DNA of 64,000 nucleotides from Podarcis raffonei (GCF_027172205.1 NC_070614.1:32912001-32976000), one strand, 5' to 3'. Positions 11,500 through 22,800 are shown, counted from the first letter of the stretch. Notes: a model not told the origin generated them from the sequence alone. Numbers and translations: made by a program.

Positions 11500-11900
11500 G
11501 GCAAACTATGGCACAGTGCTCATCAATCTGCACCTCCTGACTACAGGATCAAACTTGTCTGCAGGACATGTTTTCCACAGTGAGATCAACATGAAAGAAT
11601 TAACTGTTGCATACCAGGCCTGGCCCAAGGTGCTTGACCACTTGAAGGGAGCTGCAACAAGGACTCCCCTCCACACAAAGTCAAGGTGTGTAGATGTCCC
11701 AGTAGATGTCCTGGGGCACCCAAGGGAGAAAACAGCAAGGGAAGAGATTGGTGCAATCCCTCCCTAGCCATTTTTTGTGTGCTATCTTTTTATGGCACAT
11801 ACAGTAAAACCATCTGCATGGGCTGCCTGCCTCTCTCTGTCTAGTGGTAGGGCCACTCTGCAACCAACAGCACTCACTTTTTGCTCCACCTGCTGCAGTT
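11500..11900. repeat. Dispersed block A, similar to 21430-21830
   Basis: Shares AGTGAGATCA, then ATGAAAG, ATTAACTGTT, ACTCCCCT, GTCAAGGTGTGT and GGCACCCAAGGGAGAAAAC in the same order with 21430-21830. Unclassified; either an old segmental duplication or two copies of an unknown repeat. Interrupted on its right by an L1 3' end. Confidence 0.55.
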
Positions 11901-12506
11901 CTTGCCTGCTCTTTACCATAGAGACCTCTACCACATGTGGTGGAAGTGTGGTAAAGTGAAGGGCTTCTGGGAATTAATTTACAACGAACTTTAAAAAGTT
12001 TTCAAGTACACCTTTCCAAAAACCCCTGAAGCCTTTCTACTGGGATTGGTAGGGAAGGAAATTAAAAAGAAAGATAAAAACCTATTTCTGTATGCCACGA
12101 CGGCAGCAAGGACTATGTTGGCCCAGAATTGGAAAACAGATGTAATACCAACTATTATGGAATGGCAGGTTAAAATGATGAATTACGCGGAACTGGCTAG
12201 ACTATCAGGGAAAATTCGAGATCAGGATGAACAGAAGCTTTATGAAAGTTGGAGCAAATATTTGGTGTATATAAGAGACAACTGCAAAACCTTAAAGACA
12301 CTGGCAGGGTTAGATTAACTCCAACAGCATATGGTTAACCAGGTAAACAAACAAAATACGTGATGTAAGAAAATGTATGATACTTACCGAAGGAGTGGAG
12401 GGAAGTCTGAAGCTCGGCAGAGCCAAAGATATACTGTATGTGAGATGTATTTGTATAATGAATGTATATTTAATGAAAATCAATAAAAAATTTTTTTTTA
12501 AAAAAG
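11895..12506 (+). mobile_element. L1 LINE 3' end (ORF2 C-terminus, UTR, A-rich tail)
   Basis: The frame at 12046-12318 gives LFLYATTAARTMLAQNWK, IPTIMEWQVKMMNYAELARL and a stop, the C-terminus of an L1-clade ORF2. Upstream degenerate sequence reads HMWWKCGKVKGFW. An AATAAAAAATTTTTTTTT tail ends the copy. 5'-truncated, as usual for L1. Confidence 0.85.
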
Positions 12507-12547
12507 GTCCCTAAGGATGCTAATTGTTCCCCCCTAGCATTAGCACT

Positions 12548-12901
12548 TGGGACGCGGGTGGCACTGTGGGTTAAACCACAGAGCCTAGGACTTGCCGATC
12601 AGAAGGTCAGCGGTTCGAATCCCCGCGATGGGGTGAGCTCCCATTGCTCGGTCCCTGCTCCTGCCAACCTAGCAGTTCGAAAGCACGTCAAAGTACAAGT
12701 AGATAAATAGGTACCACTCTGGAGGGAAGGTAAACAACATTTCCGTGTGCTGCTCTAGTTCGCCAGAAGCGGCTTAGTCATGCTGGCCACATGACCTGGA
12801 AGCTGTACGCCGGCTCCCTCGGTCAATAAAGCAAGATGAGCGCCGCAACCCCAGAGTCGGTCACGACTGGACCTAATGGTCAGGGGTCCCTTTACCTTTA
12901 C
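12548..12901 (+). mobile_element. Sauria-type SINE (copy 3) with 14-bp target duplication
   Basis: Starts GGGACGCGGGTGGCACTG, has B box GGTTCGAATCC and ends in CCTTTACCTTTAC. Flanked by perfect 14-bp repeats CTAGCATTAGCACT at 12534-12547 and 12902-12915. Near full length and little diverged, so a fairly recent insertion. Confidence 0.93.
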
Positions 12902-13027
12902 CTAGCATTAGCACTGGGTTCCAATGAGTGTTAGAAAATACCATCCATTTTCCACTGTACAAGGAGGCTAGTGATCAACTACAGAACAATGCAAGTCACT
13001 ACGCTGTCTGAAGGACAGTGGATTGCC

Positions 13028-13057
13028 CCCCCGCCCGAAAAAGTTTGCTGACCCCTG
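13028..13057. mobile_element. hAT terminal fragment
   Basis: GAAAAAGTTTGCTGACCCCTG is the same terminus as that at 13290-13314, so this is the end of another copy of that hAT family. Confidence 0.5.
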
Positions 13058-13065
13058 TTTCATGG

Positions 13066-13314
13066 CATGGGTAGGCAAACTAAGGCCTGGGGGCCAGATC
13101 CGACCCAATCACCTTTTAAATTTGGCCCGCGGATGGTCCGAGAATCGGCGTGTTTTACATGAGTAGAATGTGTGCTTTTATTTAAAATGCATCTCTGGGT
13201 TATTTGTGGGGCATAGGATTTTGTTCATTCCCCTCCCCTAAATATAGTCCGGCCCCCCACAAGGTCTGAGGGAGAGTGTACCGGCTCCCTGCTGAAAAAG
13301 TTTGCTGACCCCTG
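13066..13314. mobile_element. Non-autonomous hAT element
   Basis: Left end CATGGGTAGGCAAACTAAGG, then GGGGGCCAGATCCGACCC; right end AAAGTTTGCTGACCCCTG. The GGCAAAC/GTTTGC inverted ends and the GGCC-rich subterminal parts are typical of Charlie-like hAT elements in reptiles. I could not read a clear 8-bp target duplication. Confidence 0.65.
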
Positions 13315-13317
13315 TTC

Positions 13318-13690
13318 TACCCAGAGGGACCAAAGGTGAGAGGAGAAGGGAAGCAAAGGGGGATTTTGCTCCCAAACAGATCAGACGCAAATAGTTAAGG
13401 TAACGGGGATCTCTTGTTGGGGGTGAAGTTTTGTTTAAGAGAGAGCGATGCTATGAGTGGGCTGTAGAGAGGCGCCCACTCAGAAATCATTTGCAGTAGA
13501 TCATTTTCTTACCTCAAAGCGCCCCCAAAACTCGACGTCCTTCCCCCCTCGCCTTGCTCTGCAAACAGCGGAGCAAAAGCGAAAGTGAACCTTTTTGAGC
13601 AGAATGCAGAGGGACTTCCCGTTACTCCCGCCTCCAGCCAGGGAGGGTCCACAAATTCCTTACTGGACACTGGTGCCTCTATTTTTCCAT
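13318..13690. repeat. Dispersed block B, similar to 22470-22800
   Basis: Shares CAAAG.GGGATTTTG, TTTTGTTTAAG, CCCACTCAGAAA, CCTCAAAGC and CAGCCAGGGA in order with 22470-22800, including a GC-rich part. Same order and orientation as block pair A, which supports a common duplication. Confidence 0.5.
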
Positions 13691-14079
13691 TGCGTCTTTG
13701 GGTACAGGTGGAATATGAACTGAAATATTACATAGATATTAACACACACACATGCAGTACCACTTTTAGCACTAAATGTGGGTTAGTAGTCCTATTTTAG
13801 ACATAATAAAGGGCTTTAGCCGCACTTTTCTTTTGCCCCACTCTTTCCAGACAGACACTCCATGTCAGAGGGGCTCCCCCCCCCCGGAAAACCGGCTCTT
13901 TCAAGCTGAATCAGAGCAAAGGAAAAGAGCACTGGGACAAAGAGCTTTAAATCGCAGATCATGCATGGAAAAATCAGAGGAAAGGTAAACGTGGATAAGC
14001 CCAAAGATGTGGAACCTCTCACATGGTTCCTTTTATGAGTGCTAGGCCCCAGAGGAAAAAGGTAAAAGGCGGATCTACA

Positions 14080-15935
14080 CGGATCCTCGTGAAGTCATAT
14101 GATTTTTTTCATTCAAATTAAATAAAACCACCATGATACTGTAGACCATGTCTTACTCTGTAGAAAGCATCAAAAAAATCACGCATCCACTTTTTCCTGG
14201 GGGGGGGGGCAGGGGCGCAAAAACATGGTTAAAAAACACGGATCCTCATGGATCCTCATGATTTTTCCACTAGATCAGCCCAAAGCCACCATCAGATCAA
14301 AGATCATGGCCATGGGCACAGCATCCACCACAAAAATCACGGATCCACGGCTTCCTGGCGAAACCGTGGCCCAAAAACGTGGTTTTGAAGCACGGATCTT
14401 CATGGATCCACACGCATTTTGCATCACGCAAACCCAAACTCACCGTCAAATCACATATCATAGTCAGGGGCACAGCCTACACCACAAAAAACTCGGATCC
14501 ACGCCTGCCTGGCCACGCCCTGGCCCAAAAACGTGGTTCCGAAGCACGGATCCTCATGAATCCTCATGATTTTTGCATTGGGCCACCCCAAACTCACCAT
14601 CAAATCACACATCATTCCCAGGGGCACTGCCTGCACCACAGAAAACTCAGATCCACGGCTTCCTGGCCACTCCATGGCCCAAAAATGTGGTTTTGAAGCA
14701 CAGACCCTCATGGATCCTCATGCTTTTTGCATTGGGCCACCCCAAACTCACTGTCAAATCACACATCATTCCCAGGGGCACAGCCTGCACCACAGAAAAC
14801 TCGGATCCATGGTTATCTGGCAACACCATGGCCCAAAAACGTGGTTTTGAAGCACAGACCCTCATGGATCCTCATGCTTTTTGCATTGGGCCACCCCAAA
14901 CTCACTGTCAAATCACACATCATTCCCAGGGGCACAGCCTGCACCACAGAAAACTCGGATCCATGGTTATCTGGCAACACCATGGCCCAAAAACGTGGTT
15001 TTGAAGCACGGATCCTCATGGATCCTCATGCTTTTTTCATTGGGCAAACCCAAACTCACCATCAAATCACACATCATGTCCAGGGGCACTGCCTGCACCA
15101 CAAAAAACTTGGATCCACGGTTATCTGGCCACTCCATGGCCCAAAAATGTGGTTTTGAAGCACGGATCCTCATGGATCCACACTCTTTTTGCATTGGGCC
15201 ACCCCAAACTCACCGTCAAATCACACATCATTCCCAGGGGCACAGCCTGCACCACAGAAAACTCGGATCCACGGTTATCTGGCAACGCCATGGCCCAAAA
15301 ACGTGGTTTTGAAGCACGGATCCTCATGGATCCTCATGCTTTTTGCATTGGGCCACCCCAAACTCACCGTCAAATCACACATCATGCCCAGGGGGCACAG
15401 CCTGCACCACAAAAATCACGGATCCACGGCTTCCTGGCCATACCGTGGCCCAAAAACGTGGTTTTGAAGCACAGATCCTCATGGATCCTCACGCTTTTTG
15501 CATTGGGCCAACCCAAACTCACTGTAAAATCACACATCATGTCCAGGGGCACAGCCTGCACAACAAAAAATTTGGATCCATGGCTTCCTGGCAACACCGT
15601 GGCCCAAAAACGTGGTTTTGAAGCACGGATCCTCATGGATCCTTGCACTTTTTGCACTGGGCTACCCCAAACTCACTGTCAAATCACACTTCATGCCATG
15701 CGGCACAGCTTGCACCGCAAAAAAACTCGGATCCACGGCTTCCTGGCCACTCCATGGCCCAAAAACGTGGTTTTGAAGCACGGATCCTCATGGATCATCA
15801 CACTTTTTGCATTGGGGAACCCCAAATTCACCCTTTATTCAAATATCTTGTACATAACCACAGATCTGACCACAAACATCATGGATCTACTGCTTCATGG
15901 CCCTGGCCAGATGCTACCCTGGATATATTGGCCAA
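14080..15935. repeat. Tandem array of a 154-bp unit, about 12 copies
   Basis: Landmarks such as TTTTTGCATTGGGCCACCCC recur at steps of 154 bp (for example 14573, 14727, 14881, 15189, 15343). Each unit also holds CGGATCCACGGYTATCTGGC-like, GGCCCAAAAACGTGGTTTTG and two GGATCCTCATG motifs. Central units are very alike; the first (about 14080-14225) and last (about 15790-15935) are decayed. The unit has few stops, and since 154 is not a multiple of three each frame reappears shifted, giving overlapping open frames of up to 276 codons that are not genes. Confidence 0.93.
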
Positions 15936-16099
15936 TTTTTATGTGGGTGTGCTGGGATGGAGGAAATGGAGTCGGCTGAATCTCTATCCATTAAAGATGG
16001 GCGCCCAATGGCTGGGCCAGAATGATTTCAGTTCTGTTTGCCAGCTCTCAGCTCTTCATGGGGTGCAATAGTCACCTGTAGCTGCCATTAGGAGTCCCT

Positions 16100-16600
16100 T
16101 TGTGATCCTGGATGCTTCTGTCTCTATGGAGGCATTGGTCACAAATGTAGCCAAACTGGAATTTTTGAATCTATGTCAGGTTAGGCAATCGGTACTGTAC
16201 CTGTCCCTTTTCAACCTAGCCATGGTGATCCATGTAGTAGTCACCTGCAGACTAGACTACTTTAACTTGCTGTACACCTGAGCCGGGGAGTGCAGGGTAT
16301 AAATGTGATAGAGAGTGAGAGAGAGAGAGATGCAGGGCTACCCTTGAGACTGCTCCAGAAACTCCATATGGTCTAAAATGCAGGTGCATGAGTTCTTACT
16401 TGGACTTTGTTGAGAGCCCACATTCAGTTGGTTGTTCATCAGCTGGATTGGCTCCAGGTGGAGTATCGAATCAGGTTCAATGTTTTGGTGCTAATCTTTA
16501 AAGCCCCAAACAGTCTGTGACCTTTCTTATCTGTGGGAATTATCTTCCAATACCCCACCCCCCATGAGTGTGACGCTCATCTAACAGCAACCTACTGGTG
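16100..16600 (+). mobile_element. L2-type LINE fragment, decayed
   Basis: Broken frames resemble the L2 reverse-transcriptase C-terminal region: TCRLDYFNLLYT, then VVHQLDWLQVEYRIRFNVLV and LIFKAPNSL, matching the family pattern LDYCNSL...LHWLPVRFRIQFKVLVLTFKAL. Several stops and a short GAGA run interrupt it. Confidence 0.6.
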
Positions 16601-16750
16601 GTCCCTGGCCCAAAACATATCCAGCTGTCCTCAACCAGAGCCAGAGCCTTTTTGGTGGAACGCTTTGTCTAATGAGACCAGGGCTCAATGCAATCTATCT
16701 CAGTTCTCTCACTTGTCATGGTGAGTGGGCTTGCACATTCCTATGACCCT

Positions 16751-17137
16751 TGTGAGTGAAGCGGTTGGGAATCTCGTACTCCCAGCAGGGTCACCCAAGG
16801 CGGTAAGGTCAAAGAAAATTAAATATGCTCAGAGTCCTGTAGTGATTTCATGCACTTTATTGCAGCTTGTAAAACAGTGATTGAATTTTCCCCAAACCTC
16901 AGGCTTTTATATACATTATTTACACAATGAGTCCCGTCTGATTGGCTGATTCTGCTTCCCTCCTGGAGCCTGATTAGTCTTTTCCTGCAAGCCAATCAGT
17001 TCTTGCATTCTAGGATCCTACTTGCCTATTGTTCTAGGATCCAAGCTTAGTGCATAACAGGGAAGGAGCTAGACAAAGAATGATCCAAGAAGTCCTCAAT
17101 GGCAGAACAGGCAGGTGATAACAAGCAGTGTGTTACA
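16751..17137 (-). mobile_element. LTR-like segment (solo LTR fossil candidate)
   Basis: On the minus strand it begins TGTAACACACTG, has a TATA-like GTATATAAAAGC, then AATAAAGTGCATG, and ends CTTCACTCACA, the layout of an LTR. No matching short target duplication could be read and no internal retroviral region adjoins, so the family and borders are uncertain. Confidence 0.45.
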
Positions 17138-17479
17138 ACGGCTCTGAAGGCGGATGAAGGCTGCAGCAGATAGGATCCACCAGTTTGTCGTGACTACTCA
17201 TGCCCTACTGCGAAGACTGTGCGTTGGTCAGTGTGCACTGATCTACACACATAAAACAAATTCACGCACAGGCATCTTCCAAAAACCCAACCCAACCCCC
17301 CCAACCCATCCCCCCATGGTGATCACTAAATGGCTACGGGGGCAGGAATGTGAAGCCCCTAGTCATGAACCGACACATGGGCGGTCAGGTGTTCTGACTC
17401 AAGGAATGAGGCAGTTGAGCAGCTCAGCAGCTGTATCCATGACTGAGCAGCCCTTTTTAGGATCCACTATGCTCACCCC
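17138..17479. other. No gene seen
   Basis: Between the LTR-like segment and the CR1 fragment. Contains a pyrimidine-rich CCCAACCCC run near 17290 and nothing I can assign. Confidence 0.4.
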
Positions 17480-18500
17480 GAAAAGGGGAAGGGGCTGGAA
17501 ACGGTGCCCTAAACATAGTATGCCTCCCTTTTTCCCTGACTGGATTACTGTGCCCAGGTGGAATCTATTTTCCCATAGTTTGAATCCATTATTCTGCATC
17601 CTAGTCTCTAGAACAGCAGAAAACAAGCTTGCTCCCTCTTCAACATGACATCCCTTCAAATATTTAAACATGGCTATCATGTCACTCCTTAATCTTCTCT
17701 TCTCTAGATTAAACAAATCCAGCTCCCTAAGTCTCTCCTCATAGGGCTTGGATTCCATACCTTTTACATTTTGGTCACCCTCCTCTGGACATGCTCCAAC
17801 TTGACAATATCCTTCTTCAACTGGACACAGTATTTCAGGTGTGGTCTGACCAACCAGAATAGTGTGGTAGCATTCCTTCACTTGATCTAGACACTATACT
17901 CCTATTGATGCAGCCCAGAATTGCATTGTTGTTCTTAGCTGCCACATCACACTGTTGACTCATATTCAGCTTGTGGTGGACTAAGACTCCCAGATCCCTT
18001 TCACTGGTACTGTTGTCAAGCCAAGTGTCCCCCACCTGTGCATTTCATTTTTTCTATCCAGGTGTAGTACCTTACATTTCTCCCTGTTGAACTCCATATT
18101 GTTGGTTTTGGCCCAGCTCTCTAGGCTATTCAGGTCATTTTGAATTCTGACCCTGTCCTCTGATGTATTAGCAACCCCTCCAAGTTTGCAGTCATTTGCA
18201 AATTTGATTAGCACGCCCTCTATTCCATCATCCAAATCATTTATAAAAGTATTTACTAGCACCAGGCCCAGGACAGAACCTTGTGGAACCCCAATAGTCA
18301 TTTTTTTCCAGGATGAAGGTGAGCCACTGATGAGCACTCTTTGGGTTCAGCCCATCAACCAATTACAAATCCACCTAACAGTAGCTTTGTCTAGCCCACA
18401 TTTTACTAGTTTTTTTTGCAATAATATCATGGGGGACCTTTTCAAAGGCCTTACTGAAGTCAAGGTAAGCTGGTACAAGGGAAAGCAGGATTGTAATTAC
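17480..18500 (-). mobile_element. CR1 LINE fragment (reverse transcriptase, 3' part)
   Basis: Frames on the minus strand give YLDFSKAFEKVPHD, then GVPQGSVLGLVLVNTFINDL, FANDCKLGGVA, ERDLGVLVHHKLNMSQQC and EERLRELDLFNLEKRRL, the ordered CR1 reverse-transcriptase motifs. The catalytic FADD is FAND and several frameshifts and stops are present, so it is a dead 5'-truncated copy. Confidence 0.9.
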
Positions 18501-19433
18501 CGTAAAAATTACTGATCACTTTGGATCAGCAGTCTCAACCTAACCCGCTATGTGGGGAGAGCCACGTGTTCCTTTGGAAGGCAAGTGGAATACAGTGTGA
18601 TATACTGACAGCTGTTTTAAAAGATGTAACTGTAACTTAAAATCCAGTATCAGAAAAAAATAAAAATAGATGGTCCCTGTGTGGATAGTCATGTTTGCAT
18701 GATGGGGTTCTAAAATCAGTCCTGAAAGTAGCTGGCAATTTGTAGCTGCCCACGCAGCTGGCAATTTGGAGCGGGAGTCAAAGAGAGAGAGACATGTATT
18801 AAGCCCTGCTCCCCCACTGGCTCTGTACACTTGACAGTTCTTAAAGGAAAATAAAACAATGGTTGAATGTAACATTTCAATACCTGAACCGTGGTTATAA
18901 TTTACCACAATCCAGGAAATAAACCCATGGTTTGACATTACTGCTCATTCCAGCATTATTTCCATAGAGGAAGTTATAGTGAGGACAGTTTCTCCAGCCT
19001 TCCTGCTTATAAGATGAGAAGCAGGCTTCTACTGCACCCTGGATGCTAGGTGCTAACTCCCTGGGGCCCTGGGTGCCTGAGCACCAACAAAATTCCCCAC
19101 AAATTTCAGGGCTAGGGCCATGCACACTGCATGGCACCCATGAAACCGGGCACCCACAGTCACAAGGCCAAGCTGACACTCTTGACTGCATCTTATTCTT
19201 CATGCCCTGCACAGAAAGGACTTTGCCTGGCAGTCAAAACTCTGTGGTTTTATGAGAGTGTATAGAATCTTAAACTTGGCTTAAGGCACAAAACCATTGT
19301 TAGAACTAGGCGGTGTGCTAGCACTAACACCCACCCCCACCCAAAGTAGGTGAATAGAAACCAAAGAAAGACATTTCCATCCACCGAAACAGAATTAGAA
19401 ATACAATGCCACCGATTGTGCCAGAAACCTTAC
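18501..19433. other. No gene seen
   Basis: I looked here on the minus strand for the final VWA5A exon (family pattern WATxLAxxWLH) and did not find it. Open frames of about 100 codons show no family resemblance. Confidence 0.4.
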
Positions 19434-19568
19434 CTGGGCAGGTGTTTTTGCTTGATATCTCAGCCTCATTCAGGCCTAGGATGCTGGCCAGGAGGACAGA
19501 ACCAAGTGTCCAAGAGCCATTATTAGCATTTTGCATAGACACCAGGCTCAAAAGTGGTGATTCCTGCT
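19434..19568 (-). pseudogene. Orphan VWA5A-like C-terminal exon
   Basis: A 135-bp interval with acceptor CCCTTGCAG and donor GTAAGG, phase 1 at both ends. The frame is open and encodes QESPLLSLVSMQNANNGSWT followed by LGSVLLASILGLNEAEIS, matching human VWA5A near residues 690-730 (QHSP...LVQLIYHQNANGSWDL, AKILGMSLEEIM). It lies on the same strand but upstream of the N-terminal exons of the VWA5A-like gene, so it cannot be a normal exon of that gene. I find no other VWA5A exon within 10.7-28 kb. Most likely it is a remnant of a second, tandem VWA5A-like gene; a rearrangement or assembly misplacement is the alternative. Confidence 0.75.
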
Positions 19569-21039
19569 CTGCAAGGGTTAGTAAAAATAAAATGAATTAA
19601 GACAGCCTCCACACTGCATTCAGAACCCATCCATCTAAATTATTAGCTAGCATTTTCTCTCTGGGCCTCCTTTTTTTTGTTCTTAGCACAGTATCCTATC
19701 TGCCATTCTCTTTCCCAGTCGACTATTTCTTGTTCAATCTTTTCAAAGCTCTCAATAGACAGGCATTGATCAGACTACAGCTCAGCAGTAGGCCCCACAC
19801 CCTACTTGTCAGGTGATGACTGGTGCTCTGGGCCATTAAAGTTGGGAAGCAATAGTTACTAGTTAAGTTATGCAACTCATTACGACATGGCATGGTGACC
19901 ATTGCTTTTTAGAAAACACAAAATGAACTACAATTAACGTTAGCTGAAAGGCTGCATAGCTTAACGCATAAAGACAAATTGCCACGTATATGCCCTTGTG
20001 TAACTTGGTTTTGCAATTCTGTCACTTGCTGCAGTGAGTTCTTCCAAAGTATTAATCCTCCCCTCAATAAAAGAGCTTTGAAAAAGGAATCAACAGATCA
20101 AAAAGGAACTAGCTAGCTATTTAATTGTGTCAGCTGAATGGAATCTGCCCTGAATAGGTGACACAAGGAAACAAAGGAAAAGGGGGAGTGATTGCAATTT
20201 AAACTCTGCTTGCCAGTTTTGCAGAAGTATCCCTGCTGGGGGGGGGGGGATGATGGGGCTTGGGTCTGATTCAGATGTGCAGTTCATAAGGGCTTGATGG
20301 GCTGGAGAGCTTGCAGGAACCAGTGCAGTTGCAGTGCGTACTATTCTCATTATGTTTCTTTTCCACCAGAAGATAGGATGTGGCACTCTGCACCAGCAGA
20401 GGCTTCTCAGCTCTGTACTAAGGCAGCGTCACAGTGTGCACAACAGACTTAAAGCTGGGTGGTGCTTTCCTCATTTTTCTGGCAGGACAAGCGTATCCCT
20501 ATCCCTCAATTTGCATAGGGCTATCATTCCCTGCATCTCCCTGTTTGTCACCTTATTACCACCTGACAGAGTAGCCCTCTTCATCATGTGATGGGATGCT
20601 CTTACATTGGGTGAGGCTGTGCCTCACTGGCTTGGACTGATGAAGCCTATATATTAATAGCTGCTTACCCACAGGCTTCCATGCAGTCAAGACTCCCAGC
20701 TGCAGAAGAGCTCCAGTTACATGGGAGACCACACATAAACAGCTGCTGGATGCATGGGGAGAAAGATTGACACTGGGATTTGCTGCCCCTGGTGGACCCT
20801 GCCAACTGAGGTGGTCGCCTCACCTTGCTTCATGGGCGAGCTGACCCTGCTGTAGGGCATCTTAAAGATTTTTACAAAAAGAGACAAGTGACTGCCCTCT
20901 AGAAGTTTACAATCTGAAAGACAAGTCAGACAAGGGGAGTGGAGAATTTTTTTTAGAAGAAAGGTAATAAAATTATGAGTTAATATATTTAGGGATTAGT
21001 TTCCTATTTAGGTGGGGGGTTTGGATGGCAGCTGTGGAA
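19569..21039. other. No gene seen; short repeat-like piece at 20780-20860
   Basis: Mostly unique-looking sequence. GCTGCCCCTGGTGGACCCTG and CATGGGCGAGCTGACCCTG near 20785-20850 resemble a stretch at 57080-57160, probably an unclassified interspersed repeat. A G-run lies near 20239. Confidence 0.35.
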
Positions 21040-21275
21040 CAGTGCCAGTCTTATTTATTAATGTATTTATTACATTTATTTTCCTCCAAGAAGCTCAGGG
21101 TGGTACGCATGGTTCTCTAACTCCCCATTTTATCCTCCCAACAACCCTGTGAGGTAGGTTAGGCCGAGAGACAATAACTGCCCCATGGTCACCCAGTGAA
21201 CTTCAGGGCTGAGTGGGAATTTGAATCTTCCTGGGTTGCAGTCCAACACACTAACTGACACACCATAGTGGCTCT
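21040..21275 (-). mobile_element. MIR-type CORE SINE
   Basis: In reverse orientation: CAACAACCCTGTGAGGTAGG, then TGGTCACCCAGTGAACTTC and GGGAATTTGAATC, the complement of MIR core and tRNA-like parts. Old and diverged. Confidence 0.65.
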
Positions 21276-21429
21276 GGAAAAAAAAGAGAGAAAAAGAGGA
21301 AATGTCAGACGTGAGATTGAAACCCACGCCTCCATATGGAGACCAGAACACCCAATCCATTCACAGGAAGGCTAGTTCACTGCCTTGAGTCTGGCGCCTT
21401 AGACCCCTCAGCCATCCTGACACTGCATT

Positions 21430-21830
21430 AATGCAAAGTCACAAGCTTGTCTCATGACTGCTGAGTTACACTTGCCTGGGGAGAACAGTTCCTGTAGTGA
21501 GATCAGAATGAAAGTATTAACTGTTCCATATCAGGACAAGGCCATGGTGTATTGTTATCTGAGTGGAGCAGGGAAGAGTACTCCCCTGACAAGTCAAGGT
21601 GTGTTGTTAACCAAGGCCAGCCAAGGTATATTGTGGCACCCAAGGGAGAAAACCGCATAAGCAGAGATTTGTGCAGCAGCTCTCTGGCCATAAAAACAAA
21701 CAAACACAGCAATAATAACTAAACCTGTTGCCTTTCTCTAGTGCACAAAATCAGCTGCCTGCGGTGTTGGCCTCCCTCTGCCAAATGATGGGGCCGCCAC
21801 TTCTGTCTCCACCAGTTGTAAGGTACAGTG
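21430..21830. repeat. Dispersed block A', similar to 11500-11900
   Basis: Partner of block A; shares ordered words including AGTGAGATCA, ATGAAAG, ATTAACTGTT, GTCAAGGTGTGT and GGCACCCAAGGGAGAAAAC. It lacks the L1, SINE and hAT insertions found beside block A. Confidence 0.55.
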
Positions 21831-22159
21831 ATCTGGCCTGGTTAGCTACCATAGGCAAAACAGCCCAAAGTTCAGAAGACTGCACTTCCATCTTGATAAG
21901 TTCTTCATCTGATCTGACACAGTCCCTTATCATATTTTCACTCAAGCAACTACGCAGAGCATCTGTAGCATGCCTGTCCCTCAACACTGAGCATTTGCGA
22001 CCAGATTTTCCATACCCTAGGACTGCGATTACTCAGCTCTTGGGAGAGCTGTCCACTCCTCCATTTTTCAAAATGAGGGGGAAAGCAGACCCACCAACTA
22101 CCAGTACTTTGTCCAGATTGCAGGAAGACGGATTCATCTTTAATGGTGGGAAAGGGATT

Positions 22160-22390
22160 TTTTAGTTCTTTAAAATTGCATTTATATCCCACCTATTTCT
22201 CCAAGGAGCTCAAGGTGCCGTGCATGGTTCTCCGTCTCCTCATTTAATCTCCACAACAACCCTTTGAGGTAGGTTAGGCTTAGAGGCAGCGATAGGCCCA
22301 AGGTCACTCAGTGAGCTTCATGGCCGAGTGGGGAGTTGAACCCTGGTCTCCCAGTTCCTAGTCTCATGCTCCAACCACGATGCCACACTA
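22160..22390 (-). mobile_element. MIR-type CORE SINE
   Basis: Reverse orientation, same family as 21040-21275: CAACAACCCTTTGAGGTAGG, CCAAGGTCACTCAGTGAGC, GGGAGTTGAACCCTGG. Confidence 0.65.
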
Positions 22391-22469
22391 ATTTGGCCAA
22401 AAGGACCACAAAACAGTTAGGATACAGATTGCAATGGAGAAAAAATGGTGTGTGGGGAGGGGGGCAGGA

Positions 22470-22800
22470 TTGGGCTGTTTTATCCAGAAGGGCCAAAGTT
22501 GCAGGAAGAAAAGCAAAGAGGGATTTTGTCCCAAATAGTCTGCATTTTTGTTTAAGTGAAAGGGAGAGAGAGAGAGAGTTTAGACAAGCCCACTCAGAAA
22601 GGAAATGCATGAAATCATTTCCCAGCCTCAAAGCTTGATTTCCCTTCCTCCTCACCCCGCCTCTCTCTGTAGCTGCTGAGCATCAATGAAAGAAGGCTTT
22701 TCTAAATAGGAGCCATAAATAATTTCCTGCCGACCCCAGCACCCTCAGCCAGGGAACATCAACAAATGCTTTACCAGATACTGTTCAACACTTAGGATAG
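22470..22800. repeat. Dispersed block B', similar to 13318-13690
   Basis: Partner of block B; contains a GA-rich run (22560-22580) followed by CCCACTCAGAAAGG, CCTCAAAGCTTG and CAGCCAGGGAACATC. Confidence 0.5.

Noticed and set aside
12046-12318. 90-codon plus-strand frame as a small host gene
   Set aside because: It is the C-terminus of L1 ORF2, followed by an L1-like tail.
12549-12625. tRNA gene from A/B-box-like sequence
   Set aside because: It is the head of a SINE with a target duplication; no mature tRNA acceptor stem closes. The same applies to 8640-8697, 3880-3963 and 31792-31870.
14080-15935. CRISPR-like array
   Set aside because: Units are contiguous with no unique spacers, the period is 154 bp, and the genome is vertebrate.
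15149-15979. 276-codon open frame, plus the many 143-codon frames, as repeat-protein genes
   Set aside because: They lie inside the 154-bp tandem array, occur in all frames and both strands, and the unit length is not a multiple of three, so the protein does not repeat in register.
18895-19212. 105-codon minus-strand frame as the terminal VWA5A exon following the orphan exon
   Set aside because: Lacks the conserved WATxLAxxWLH and C-terminal AITFL-type pattern, and there is no good acceptor in phase.
20117-20386. Minus-strand frame as another exon of a second VWA5A-like gene
   Set aside because: No VWA5A motif and no phase-compatible splice sites.
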